64,000 nucleotides of DNA, from the NCBI GenBank assembly GCA_030448265.1, contig JAUJNG010000003.1, positions 1 through 64,000 of the forward strand. Direction: 5' to 3'. Under the pieces are notes generated by a model that was not told the origin of the DNA, searched no databases, and saw nothing but the letters and a program-made list of their open reading frames with translations. Shown here one piece after another: positions 8,103 to 15,262 of this stretch; position 1 is the stretch's first letter, and each line of letters begins with the position of its first letter. The stretch is from Abditibacterium sp. (GTDB lineage: Bacteria; Armatimonadota; Abditibacteriia; Abditibacteriales; Abditibacteriaceae). The translations under genes and the position numbers were made by a program.

Positions 8103-9392
8103 TCAAGCCCGTGCCGCGATGCGAAAAATCGCGCCCGCCAGTTTTTGCGAGTTGTGGCGCACCACGTTCGACACGTCGATGAAGGGGCCGTGAATCGGGC
8201 GCACGCCGAGCATTTCGATTTCGGTGTCGTCGGGCGCGATATACCTCGCGCCTTTGGCCTCGTAGCGCGCCAGGACATCGGGCGGCACTTTGCCGGAATT
8301 GAGCAGGACGTGGGTAATCACGCCCTGGCCGATGTGATGAATCAGGGCGCGCACATGGTCGGCGGCGGAAAAATCGAGGGTTTCGTTGGGCTGCGTCATC
8401 ACGTTGCAAACGTAAATTTTCGGGGCTTTAGAGGCTTTGATGGCGGCGGCGATTTCCGGCACCAGCAAATTCGGAATGATCGAGGTGAAAAGCGAGCCTG
8501 GGCCGATAATGATGATTTCGGCTTCTTCAATGGCTTTGACGGCGCCAGGAAGCGGTTTGGGATCGGCGGGCACCAGAGAAACCGCCCTGATTTTCAGTGA
8601 TTCGTTGACCTTGACCTGCCCCTCGATGCGCGTGCCGTCTTCCAATTCGGCGGCGAGGCGCACATCATCGAGAGTCGAAGGCAAAACCCGACCCCGAATC
8701 GCCAGAACTTTGGAGGTTTCGCGCACTGCCTGGTCGAAATCGCCGCTCATCTCGAACATCGCCGCCACGATCAAATTGCCCAGCGAATGGCCCTTCAACA
8801 CGCCCAGACCCTCGAAACGATGCTGGAAAAGCTGCATCATCAAAGGTTCGGCCTCGGCGAGCGCCGCGATGCAGTTGCGTAAATCGCCAGGCGGCAGCAT
8901 CCCGTGTTCGCGCAGCATTCCCGAAGAGCCGCCGTCGTCGGCCATGGTCACAATCGCGGTGATGTTGCTTGAATAGTGCTTCAAGCCGCGCAGCATCGTC
9001 GAAAGTCCGGTTCCGCCGCCAATGGCCACGATGCGCTCTCCGGTGTCAAGGCGGCGCCGTTTGAGCGCGGTTTCGAGAAAATCGGCGCGCGTTTCGCTGG
9101 AATAAACCCGTTCGACCGCTTTATAAACGCCGCGCAGCCCAATCGCCACCGCCGCCACGCCCAGCACCAGACAGCTAAAGCCCAGCGCGACCGTATCGGG
9201 CAAACGCCCCAAGATGCGGTCGGCGATGGTGATGACCCAGAGCGAAAAATCGACCGCGACGTAAGCGAAAGAGAGCGCCGCGCCGAAAATGGTGAGCGCC
9301 AGACCCAGCAGCGCCACCACGCCCCAGCGCTTGACGCCCAGGCCAACCGTGAGCCACTGCATCGCGCGCACTCCGCGCGGCTGGAGTTTCAT
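8103..9392 (-). CDS. yvcK: YvcK/CofD-like family protein (gluconeogenesis factor)
   Basis: Cytoplasmic-domain protein of the YvcK family, which in Bacillus binds UDP-sugars and is needed for normal cell shape and growth on gluconeogenic carbon. The 429-residue product has two N-terminal membrane helices (about residues 20-75). These are followed by the nucleotide-binding GGGTGLSTMLRGLK, the signature MADDGGSSG, PPGDLRNC, and GPGSLFTSIIPNLLV. Its ATG overlaps the rapZ stop by four bases, giving the common rapZ-yvcK order; the third usual partner, whiA, is not in the window. The membrane anchor is a known variant of the family. Confidence 0.93.
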   Translation of the reverse strand: MKLQPRGVRAMQWLTVGLGVKRWGVVALLGLALTIFGAALSFAYVAVDFSLWVITIADRILGRLPDTVALGFSCLVLGVAAVAIGLRGVYKAVERVYSSETRADFLETALKRRRLDTGERIVAIGGGTGLSTMLRGLKHYSSNITAIVTMADDGGSSGMLREHGMLPPGDLRNCIAALAEAEPLMMQLFQHRFEGLGVLKGHSLGNLIVAAMFEMSGDFDQAVRETSKVLAIRGRVLPSTLDDVRLAAELEDGTRIEGQVKVNESLKIRAVSLVPADPKPLPGAVKAIEEAEIIIIGPGSLFTSIIPNLLVPEIAAAIKASKAPKIYVCNVMTQPNETLDFSAADHVRALIHHIGQGVITHVLLNSGKVPPDVLARYEAKGARYIAPDDTEIEMLGVRPIHGPFIDVSNVVRHNSQKLAGAIFRIAARA

Positions 9393-10321
9393 TGCGCGGC
9401 GGCCTCGGAGGACTCCGGCTGGTCGATCTGCGATCCGTTCTGGCGCCGTTCGGTGGCGGGAAAGGGCGCGTGGCGCACCAGATCGCGGTGGGTGGAGGTG
9501 GCGCGAAAACCGCGTTCGCGCAGACGCTGCGCCAGCCAGTTGCTCAGCGCCACGCTGCGATGGCGCCCGCCGGTGCAGCCGACGGCGATGGTGAGATACG
9601 CCTTGCCCTCTTTTTCGAATTCCGGCACCATAAACGAGACGAAATCATCCCATTTTTCTAAGAATCGGCCCGTGACCGGCTCGCGCATCACGTAGTCGAT
9701 GACGGGCTGGCAGTTGCCGTCGAGATGGCCGATTTCGCGGTCGTAGTTGGGGTTGGGCAGGAAACGCACATCGAAAACCAGGTCGGCGCCGGTGGGCGGG
9801 CCGTGTTTGAAGCCGAAACTTTCGACCTGAATCAACATTCCTGGCGCGGCTTCGGCATCGACAAAAGTTTTCTTGATCTCCTCGCGCAGTTCGCGCGGCG
9901 TGACGTGCGAGGTGTTGATGATTTTATCGGCGCGCTCGCGCAGGGGAATGAGCGCTTCGCGCTCGGCGTCGATAGCCTCAGAAAGCCCGCTCGCGCCGTC
10001 ATCGAGGGGATGTTTGCGCCGCGTTTCCTTGAAGCGTTTGAGCAGAGCGTCGTCGTCGCAGTCGAGAAACAGAATCCGCAGTTCGAGCGACGACTGGGTG
10101 ATTTCATCGAGCGCGGCCAGCATTTCGGGGAAAAATTCGCCGCCGCGCGCATCCATTACAATGGCCGCTTTGCCGATTTTGCCGCGCTCCAGAAGTTCGG
10201 CGAAGGAGGGAATCAGTGTCGGCGGCAGATTATCGACGCAAAAATAGCCGAAATCTTCAAAATGGCGGGCCGCCAGACCTTTTCCGGCGCCCGAGAGTCC
10301 GGTGATGACGATGAGTTGCAT
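9389..10321 (-). CDS. rapZ: RapZ/YvcJ nucleotide-binding regulator
   Basis: P-loop protein of the RapZ/YvcJ family, which in E. coli is an RNA adaptor controlling glucosamine-6-phosphate synthase and in Bacillus hydrolyses nucleotides. The 310 residues begin with Walker A GLSGAGKG (8-15), then CVDNLPP and DARGGEFF. The C-terminal half carries DVRFLPNPNYD and GCTGGRHRSV, the conserved RapZ C-terminal domain. The last ~25 residues are a non-conserved polar tail. First gene of an operon with yvcK. The upstream region is occupied by a palindrome whose left arm starts 12 bases from the ATG. Confidence 0.94.
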   Translation of the reverse strand: MQLIVITGLSGAGKGLAARHFEDFGYFCVDNLPPTLIPSFAELLERGKIGKAAIVMDARGGEFFPEMLAALDEITQSSLELRILFLDCDDDALLKRFKETRRKHPLDDGASGLSEAIDAEREALIPLRERADKIINTSHVTPRELREEIKKTFVDAEAAPGMLIQVESFGFKHGPPTGADLVFDVRFLPNPNYDREIGHLDGNCQPVIDYVMREPVTGRFLEKWDDFVSFMVPEFEKEGKAYLTIAVGCTGGRHRSVALSNWLAQRLRERGFRATSTHRDLVRHAPFPATERRQNGSQIDQPESSEAAAQ

Positions 10322-10332
10322 GATTTTCAGGG

Positions 10333-10404
10333 AGACGGGAGACGGAATACGGGAGATGGAAGGAGCGGTTTCAACTCCCGTCTCCCGTATTCCGTCTCCC
10401 GTCT
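10333..10404. repeat. GACGGAATACGGGA-family palindrome, copy 2
   Basis: Perfect 24-bp arms (10333-10356 with 10381-10404). It lies immediately upstream of rapZ and its right arm reaches into the stop codon of the membrane-protein gene. Confidence 0.9.
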
Positions 10405-10786
10405 ACTTCTTTTCCTTTTCGCCGCTAAACAATCCCGACGCCAGCGAGTTGACGACCGACATCACCAGAGCGCCCAGCATCGCGGGCCAGAATCCGCGCA
10501 CTTCAAAGCCGTCGAGCGCGCGCCCGACGCCGTAAAAAAGCGCCGCGTTGAGCAGAAGCGACAGCACCAGATTCCACAGTCCCAGCGTGATGCAGGAAAG
10601 CGGAAGGGTCAAAGCCCCCGCAATAAACATCAAAATCGGCTTGACGAGCGCGTTGGCGACGCCCAGAACCAGCGCCGCGATGAGGGCCGCCGTCGCGCCA
10701 TTGACTTGAATCGCGCCCCCCGACGCGCCCGCGATGAAAAACAGCGCGACGGCGTTGATGATGAGTCGAACGAAGAAAGAAAGCAT
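10403..10786 (-). CDS. Small four-helix membrane protein (Mycobact_memb/'phage holin' family type)
   Basis: A 127-residue integral membrane protein with four hydrophobic helices, including LIINAVALFFIAGASGG and the family-like ANALVKPILMFIAGALTLPL. The C-terminus is charged (SGEKEKK). It resembles the small membrane proteins often labelled 'phage holin family' in non-phage contexts; there is no lysis cassette here, so a holin role is not supported. The ATG at 10786 starts the first helix; the open frame extends to 10903 only through a mobile-element-like repeat. Confidence 0.75.
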   Translation of the reverse strand: MLSFFVRLIINAVALFFIAGASGGAIQVNGATAALIAALVLGVANALVKPILMFIAGALTLPLSCITLGLWNLVLSLLLNAALFYGVGRALDGFEVRGFWPAMLGALVMSVVNSLASGLFSGEKEKK

Positions 10787-10831
10787 GGCAAAAGGACGAT
10801 TCGAGGCAAAATTTAGAATCGCCCTTTTAAT

Positions 10832-10958
10832 TTTAGGAGTTACGCAGTTGAGCGTGCAGGTTCGTAGGGGTGCCGCGAGGCGCGTTTCTGAGACGTTGTT
10901 CATACGCGCCTTGCGGCATCCCTACAAACGGTCAAGATTCAACTGCGTAACTCCTAAA
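10832..10958. mobile_element. MITE-like element with 20-bp terminal inverted repeats
   Basis: Perfect 20-bp terminal repeats (10832-10851 with 10939-10958, TTTAGGAGTTACGCAGTTGA) enclose a second long stem, ~26 bases each side, starting at GTTCGTAGGGGTGCC. The 127-bp element encodes nothing. GGAGTTACGCA ends resemble non-autonomous IS derivatives seen in cyanobacteria and Chloroflexota, from memory. No target duplication was confirmed. Confidence 0.65.
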
Positions 10959-10995
10959 TTTATAGTTTTCTCGCGGTCGGCGTTGGCACAACGAT

Positions 10996-11033
10996 AAAAA
11001 AGCGCCCGCCGAAAGTTTCGGCGGGCGCTTTTT
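10996..11033 (-). terminator. Bidirectional terminator-like hairpin
   Basis: AAAAAAGCGCCCGCCGAAA pairs with TTTCGGCGGGCGCTTTTT. On the minus strand it lies just downstream of the degraded lipoprotein gene. Confidence 0.88.
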
Positions 11034-11052
11034 CGTGTCGGGCGCGAGTTGA

Positions 11053-11225
11053 TCAACCGATGCTGCCGGAAGTGGCGGTGAAGGTGCCGTTGAGGATGAA
11101 GGTGCCGGTAGCGGTGTTGTCAAACGGTGATCCCGTTGCCGCCGCCACAGCCTCCCACCACTAAAAAGCCCAGAGGAAGCGCCACAGCCGACGCTTGCAA
11201 ACGGAGAAAAGGGAAAACTTTTTCA
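11053..11225 (-). pseudogene. Decayed, internally deleted paralogue of the adjacent lipoprotein
   Basis: Read on the minus strand, one frame gives a lipoprotein signal (QASAVALPLGFLVVGGCGGG) matching the signal of the intact gene at 11317-12123 (TSALALPLTFLAAGGCGGGG), and it stops shortly after. A second frame gives GTFILNGTFTATSGS, matching the intact protein's C-terminal DPFILNGTFTATNGS. About 200 codons between these ends are missing, and the start codon frame does not match the signal frame. It is a remnant of a tandem duplication. Confidence 0.75.
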
Positions 11226-11316
11226 TACGTAATGACATCCGCGAGTGAACTGCTTTAATGCAGTGTTTTCTCGTGATTGGCATTGCCCAAAGGCAAAGAA
11301 TCGCTTGCCGGATGGG

Positions 11317-12123
11317 TCAGCGAAAGCTTCGTCGAAATGTTTTTGTAATTACCGTAGTGTCCGTAGTGTCCGTAGTGCCGGTGAAGCCGGTGGAGCCGTT
11401 CGTGGCGGTGAAGGTGCCGTTAAGGATGAAGGGGTCGCGCGCGCCCGATGCGATAATTGGCTGCATTCGCACGTTGGCCACCCGCATTTGCACGCGGCCC
11501 GCATCGCCTGCTGGCGTGATGGTGCCAGGCGCATATCGGGATAGGGTCACGCTGCCGACATTACGCGTGGCAATCCACCGTCCCCCTCCTTGTTGAAAAG
11601 AAAGGCTGGCTTCGGCGGGGCCAGGAGTCAGAGCAAAACTGCCGATCACGTTGAAAACTTGACCTTCCGAGTTGGTGCCGTTGATTCTTCCAACGCTGAT
11701 TTGGAGGGCGGAATTTGAGGATCTCAAGTCTAATATCAATTCATTGGAAAAGCCGAACGCAGATACTGAGGTGAAGTTCAAATTCGGAGAAAAGGGGGTG
11801 GGTGTGGGTGTGGGTATGGCCGTCGCCATGGGCGTTGCGGTGGCAGCGACCGTCGCCGTTGGGGTTGGCGTGGCGTTTGGATCAATTGTCGCGGTAGGAG
11901 CCGGCGTCGTCCCAGCAAGCGGCGTCGGTGTGGGCGTGACGAAACCTCCAATGGGTGTGGGCGAGCCCACAACGACGGGGGGAGGAACGGTGACGCCATT
12001 GCTGCCGCCGCCGCCACAGCCTCCTGCCGCAAGAAAAGTTAGGGGAAGCGCTAAAGCCGAGGTTTGGAGCCACAGGGGAAAAGAAGGAGTTATTTTCACA
12101 GTGATAATGATTTTATCCGCCAC
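11317..12123 (-). CDS. Putative lipoprotein with Thr/Pro-rich linker
   Basis: Exported lipoprotein of unknown function. A signal peptide ends in the lipobox LAAGGC, followed by a Gly run and a ~70-residue linker rich in TPTPT and ATATP repeats, then a ~150-residue beta-rich domain (RIAxxN-free; motifs DLRSSNSALQISVGRING and GRVQMRVANVRMQPI). The tail holds TTDTTDTTV, encoded by three tandem nine-base repeats near 11355. The 5' end may be the GTG at 12123 or the GTG at 12099; both keep the signal peptide. A degraded copy lies just downstream. No domain is recognised. Confidence 0.65.
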   Translation of the reverse strand: MADKIIITVKITPSFPLWLQTSALALPLTFLAAGGCGGGGSNGVTVPPPVVVGSPTPIGGFVTPTPTPLAGTTPAPTATIDPNATPTPTATVAATATPMATAIPTPTPTPFSPNLNFTSVSAFGFSNELILDLRSSNSALQISVGRINGTNSEGQVFNVIGSFALTPGPAEASLSFQQGGGRWIATRNVGSVTLSRYAPGTITPAGDAGRVQMRVANVRMQPIIASGARDPFILNGTFTATNGSTGFTGTTDTTDTTVITKTFRRSFR

Positions 12124-12257
12124 CGCCTGACAAGTCGAGTTTTTAGTTCGAATCTCAATAGAAGCTCAATAGAGTGATAAGCCGACGGTTCAAAAACGTA
12201 ACCTGGAATTAAAGCGAATGGCAAGTGTTCTTAACCCGACGCGCCGAAACTGGGGGC

Positions 12258-12467
12258 ATGAGAATTTTTATTGCTGGAATGCCTCTGCTTGCCTTCGCGG
12301 CCATTTTGTCGTGCGGCATGACAGAGAAATTCGAACTTCGCGCGCGCCTCTCTCAAAGCCAGGCCGCTCTGCCTGAAACCAGACACATTTTAGAGGGCTT
12401 CAAGCCCCCCGCAAACCGCAGGATTCCCTCGCGAAAAGTGCATTCGAACCTGCGGCGGGCGCTGTAG
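12258..12467 (+). CDS. Possible small lipoprotein, doubtful
   Basis: From the ATG at 12258 a 69-residue product begins MRIFIAGMPLLAFAAILSCG, which resembles a lipoprotein signal (ILSC), followed by ~50 polar, basic residues with no recognisable fold. A G-rich stretch stands immediately before the ATG but at poor spacing. It is the only frame offering content in the 12124-12600 gap. It could be spurious. Confidence 0.25.
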   Translation: MRIFIAGMPLLAFAAILSCGMTEKFELRARLSQSQAALPETRHILEGFKPPANRRIPSRKVHSNLRRAL

Positions 12468-12600
12468 CGGTCTGTGCTTTTCGTTGCTGCAACCGTGGGG
12501 AACTTCGCCTCCGGTTGAGCCGGCGTGGAGAGACTTTTAAACCCTGGGAGAAACAAGCCGTCGAGAGCGTGTTTCCAGTTTTGGAATCCCAAGGAAAATT
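12468..12600 (+). promoter_or_regulatory. Leader region of the Arg/Glu-rich secreted protein gene
   Basis: About 130 bases with stem potential: AACCG (12489) with CGGTT (12513), and GTCT (12472) with AGAC (12530). AAGGA lies seven bases before the ATG at 12601. I compared it by memory with c-di-AMP, glycine and SAM riboswitch cores and found no match. It may be just a promoter and leader. Confidence 0.25.
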
Positions 12601-13101
12601 ATGAAATCCACCAAATGGCTCATCGCCCCGCTCGCTTTAACCCTCGGCCTGGTTTCGATTGCGCCGGTTTCGGCCAAACCCAAAGCCGACAAAGGCGCCT
12701 TCAAAGCCGACAAGTTCAAGCAAAACTCCAAGGACGACGAGGCCCGCAATGACGGGGAATACGTGGCTCGTTCGCGGGACGAAGAGCGCGCTCGGCGCAA
12801 CGAAGAACGCCGCCGCGATGAAGCGCGCCGCCGTGACGAAGCGCGTCGCCGCGAGGAGATTCGCCGCCGTGAACGCGAAGAGGCTCGTCAGCGCGCCGAA
12901 GAGCGCCGCCGTGAAGAGGCCCGCCAGCGCGCCGAAGATCGCCGCCGCGACGAAGATCGCGACGAAGACGATGACCGCTACGAAGGCGGCGGACGCGACG
13001 AAAATCGCGGCAACAACGGCGTGCGTGATCGCGGTCAGGGTCGCGGACGCGGCAACGGCCAGGGACGCGGCAATGGCGGTCGCGGTCGCGGCGGACGGTA
13101 A
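12601..13101 (+). CDS. Secreted Arg/Glu-rich low-complexity protein with RG-rich tail
   Basis: A 166-residue protein with a clear signal peptide (cleavage near APVSAKP, residue ~25) and a lysine-rich segment. A ~75-residue block of R(R/E)(D/E)EARRR-type repeats follows, predicted to be a charged single helix or coiled coil, and then a Gly/Arg/Asn tail (GRGRGNGQGRGNGGRGRGGR). The GGR/GRG tail resembles nucleic-acid- or polyanion-binding tails, but the protein should be exported. The ATG has AAGGA upstream. A hairpin follows at 13141. Function unknown. Confidence 0.7.
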   Translation: MKSTKWLIAPLALTLGLVSIAPVSAKPKADKGAFKADKFKQNSKDDEARNDGEYVARSRDEERARRNEERRRDEARRRDEARRREEIRRREREEARQRAEERRREEARQRAEDRRRDEDRDEDDDRYEGGGRDENRGNNGVRDRGQGRGRGNGQGRGNGGRGRGGR

Positions 13102-13140
13102 AACTTCGGGCTGAGCGTGAAAAACCGCTCGGCAACATTC

Positions 13141-13175
13141 AAAGGCCGTCGTGTTCGATGAACACGACGGCCTTT
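13141..13175 (+). terminator. Hairpin downstream of the Arg/Glu-rich gene
   Basis: AAAGGCCGTCGTGTTC pairs perfectly with GAACACGACGGCCTTT around a three-base loop; the T run after it is short. Confidence 0.75.
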
Positions 13176-13195
13176 GGCGTTTGGAATCTTTCGTT

Positions 13196-13306
13196 GCAGC
13201 GAATAAATTCACCGCAACAACGGCGCAAAACCTGCCTTCGCAGGTTGAGGCCCCCAGTCCGCGCCGGCGGACTTCGCGTCGTTGTTGCGGTGAATTTATT
13301 CGCTGC
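13196..13306. repeat. Cloverleaf repeat element A, copy 1
   Basis: Perfect 27-bp outer arms (13196-13222 with 13280-13306, beginning GCAGCGAATAAATTCACCGC) enclose two small perfect hairpins, 13229-13246 (AACCTGC/GCAGGTT) and 13256-13273 (AGTCCGC/GCGGACT). The same element in opposite orientation lies at 54994-55104. No coding content. Confidence 0.92.
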
Positions 13307-13318
13307 CTCCAACCGGCT

Positions 13319-14191
13319 TCACCGCACCACGCCCGAGGCGCGCATCATGCGCCCCACGACATCCTCGGCAGGCGTGTCGCCTGGCGCCAGAACGTAGTTC
13401 ATGCCGTAGCGCAGGCAGAATTTACGCAGATTGGTGGTGTAGTCGTCGAGGTTTTTCTTGTAGGCGCGCAGCAGCGATGCCGAAACCGAAACTTCGCGCA
13501 CGGTGCGGTCTTCGACATCGACCAACTTGAAATCGCCGGTCAAAGTCGGCTCCAACTCTTCGCGCGAGAGAAGCTGCACCACAGTTGTTTCGAAACCGCG
13601 CGCCGCCAGGGTTTTGAGGCCGGTTTCGTAGCCCTCGGCAAAAAGAAAATCGGAAACCACGACCGCGATGCCGCTCCGTTTGGCCTGAAGCGCCAATCGT
13701 TTGCAAACGAGGGGAAAATCGGCTTTTCCCGATGGCTCGCCGGCTTCGAGAAAGCGAAACAGCCGGCCGGTTGCGGCCTTGCCGCGCGAGGGCGGAAAGC
13801 CGCCGCGCAGGGTTTCGCCGAAAAACGAGGCCGAAACGCGGTCGAAGTTGGAGAGCCCGATATAGCCCAGCGCGCCCGCGATTTGCGACGCGGCGCGCAG
13901 TTTGGGCGGATCGCCGAACTGCATTGAGGCGCTGGCATCAATGAGAAGCGTCAAATCGAGGTCTTCCTCTTCCAAAAACATCTTGAGATAGAGCTTGTCG
14001 AAGCGCGCGTAAGCGTTCCAGTCGATGCGGCGAATGTCGTCGCCCGCGTTGTAGGAGCGGAAATCGGCGAATTCCACGCTCGAACCGCGCTTGACGGAGC
14101 GTTTTTCGCCCCTGGAAGCACCCGTAAACGCCTTGCGCGCGTGGAGCGATACGGCGTCGAGTTTTTTGAGTTGCGCGGGAGATAAAAGCAT
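13319..14191 (-). CDS. DUF58 / von Willebrand-type A domain protein
   Basis: A 290-residue cytoplasmic protein of the DUF58 family, usually encoded with MoxR AAA ATPases and thought to take part in chaperone-like assembly. It has SSVEFADFRSYNAGDDIRRID and WNAYARFDKLYLKMFLEEED, the hallmark DUF58 segment. A vWA-like strand follows with the MIDAS-type DASASMQFG. The ATG at 14191 is chosen because it begins the conserved N-terminus and the longer frame only runs into a palindromic repeat. No moxR gene is adjacent in this window, which is unusual for the family. Confidence 0.88.
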   Translation of the reverse strand: MLLSPAQLKKLDAVSLHARKAFTGASRGEKRSVKRGSSVEFADFRSYNAGDDIRRIDWNAYARFDKLYLKMFLEEEDLDLTLLIDASASMQFGDPPKLRAASQIAGALGYIGLSNFDRVSASFFGETLRGGFPPSRGKAATGRLFRFLEAGEPSGKADFPLVCKRLALQAKRSGIAVVVSDFLFAEGYETGLKTLAARGFETTVVQLLSREELEPTLTGDFKLVDVEDRTVREVSVSASLLRAYKKNLDDYTTNLRKFCLRYGMNYVLAPGDTPAEDVVGRMMRASGVVR

Positions 14192-14195
14192 GAGG

Positions 14196-14284
14196 AGCCA
14201 CGGAGAACACAGAGGACACACAGAGAGGCACAGAGAAAAGGAAAGAGAAATCCTCTGTGCCTCTCTGTGTGTCCTCTGTGGCTA
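14196..14284. repeat. CACAGAG-superfamily fold-back, copy at dcd
   Basis: Arms of ~31 bases are made of CACAGAG-type short direct repeats and their complement (left ~14209-14236, right ~14253-14283). It lies between the divergent DUF58 and dCTP deaminase genes and so occupies both promoter regions. Confidence 0.85.
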
Positions 14285-14323
14285 ATTTTTACAGATTTGG
14301 GGGTTGCCAGTAACCTTAAGGCA

Positions 14324-14893
14324 ATGATTCTTTCCGATGTCGATTTGCTGGCCGCGCTCGAAAGCGGCGCGCTTCAAATTTCGCCTGCGCCCGATCTGGA
14401 AACCCAGCTCGGCGCCTGTTCCTTCGATTTAAGATTGGGCAGCGAATTTCGCGTTTTCGAGCGCGCCCGCACCGCGTTCATCGACCCGCGCGACGCCATC
14501 AACTGGGACGAATTCACCCGCGTGGTCACGGTTCCCGACGACAAGCCGTTCATCATGCACCCGCAGGAACTGGTTCTGGCGGCCACCATCGAAGAAATCA
14601 CGCTTCCCGACGATCTGCTGGGACGACTCGAAGGCCGCAGTTCTTTAGGGCGGCTGGGCATCATCGTGCATGGCACGGCGCCGATGTTTTTCCCTGGCTT
14701 CACGGGGCGCTGCGTGCTGGAACTGGGCAACATCGGGCCGATGCCGGTCGCGCTTTATCCTGGGATGCGGATTTGTTCGTTTACGATTGAGAAAATCTCC
14801 TCGCCCTCGTCGCGGCCCTACAAAGGGAAATATAGTGGGCAACAGGGGCCAGTCGGCTCCAAATTGCAGCGCGATGACGAAATGAAAGGTTGA
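14324..14893 (+). CDS. dcd: dCTP deaminase, possibly bifunctional with dUTPase activity
   Basis: Deaminates dCTP to dUTP on the route to dTMP. The 189-residue trimer-type protein has the fold signatures SFDLRLGSEFRV, LLGRLEGRSSLGRLGI, HGTAPMFFPGFTGRC and VLELGNIGPMPVALYPGM, including the catalytic Glu in LELGN. The C-terminal SSPSSRPYKGKYSGQQGP resembles the closing lid of the Mycobacterium/Methanocaldococcus bifunctional dCTP deaminase-dUTPases more than that of E. coli Dcd, so direct formation of dUMP is possible. The ATG at 14324 starts the conserved domain; the upstream frame lies in a repeat. Confidence 0.9.
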   Translation: MILSDVDLLAALESGALQISPAPDLETQLGACSFDLRLGSEFRVFERARTAFIDPRDAINWDEFTRVVTVPDDKPFIMHPQELVLAATIEEITLPDDLLGRLEGRSSLGRLGIIVHGTAPMFFPGFTGRCVLELGNIGPMPVALYPGMRICSFTIEKISSPSSRPYKGKYSGQQGPVGSKLQRDDEMKG

Positions 14894-14906
14894 AAACGAC
14901 AAAACT

Positions 14907-15015
14907 CATTGCGTTCTCGCGCAGAGGCGCGAAGACGCGGAGATTCTGGAGGCAGGAGCCGTGCTAAATCCTTTGTTCTCTCTGTGTCTTCGCGCCTCTG
15001 CGCGAGAACGCAATG
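14907..15015. repeat. Fold-back with CGCAGAGGCGCGAAGACG arms
   Basis: Left arm from 14907 (CATTGCGTTCTCGCGCAGAG) and right arm ending 15015 pair over at least 30 bases. It lies between dcd and tRNA-Phe. Confidence 0.85.
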
Positions 15016-15108
15016 AACCTGGAGCGCGGGGCGTTTCGGTTGACGGTGCGTCGGGCGGGTTGTTAACCTTATGCGTTGCCTCTTCGATGAACTGTGAATC
15101 ATCGCAGC

Positions 15109-15181
15109 GCCTGGGTAGCTCAGTCGGTAGAGCAATGGACTGAAAATCCATGTGTCGGCGGTTCGATTCCGTCCCCAGGCA
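15109..15181 (+). tRNA. tRNA-Phe (GAA)
   Basis: The 73-base gene folds into a full cloverleaf: acceptor GCCTGGG/CCCAGGC, D arm with GCTCAGTCGGTAGAGC, anticodon stem ATGGA/TCCAT around loop CTGAAAA (anticodon GAA), and T arm with GGTTCGATTCC. The discriminator is A and CCA is not encoded. A 30-bp palindrome begins six bases downstream. Confidence 0.97.
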
Positions 15182-15186
15182 GGCTC

Positions 15187-15257
15187 AGAAGACGGAATAC
15201 GGGAGACGGAATACGGGAGCACACATTCCGTATTCCGTCTCCCGTATTCCGTCTTCT
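15187..15257. repeat. GACGGAATACGGGA-family palindrome, copy 3
   Basis: Perfect 30-bp arms (15187-15216 with 15228-15257) and an 11-base loop. Each arm holds two copies of the 14-base unit. Followed by TTTTTT, so it may terminate tRNA-Phe transcription. The aminotransferase ATG is only six bases beyond. Confidence 0.93.
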
Positions 15258-15262
15258 TTTTT

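Noticed and set aside
10403..10786. 'Holin' as evidence of a prophage
   Set aside because: No lysin, portal, terminase or integrase nearby; the family label is used for many chromosomal membrane proteins.
12468..12600. Leader considered as a riboswitch
   Set aside because: Some stem potential, but no match to the conserved cores of the classes I could recall, and the downstream gene is not a transporter or enzyme.
13196..13306. Cloverleaf element considered as a tRNA or tRNA-like gene
   Set aside because: Outer stem is 27 bp with only two inner hairpins, no T-loop GTTCRANNC and no anticodon arm.
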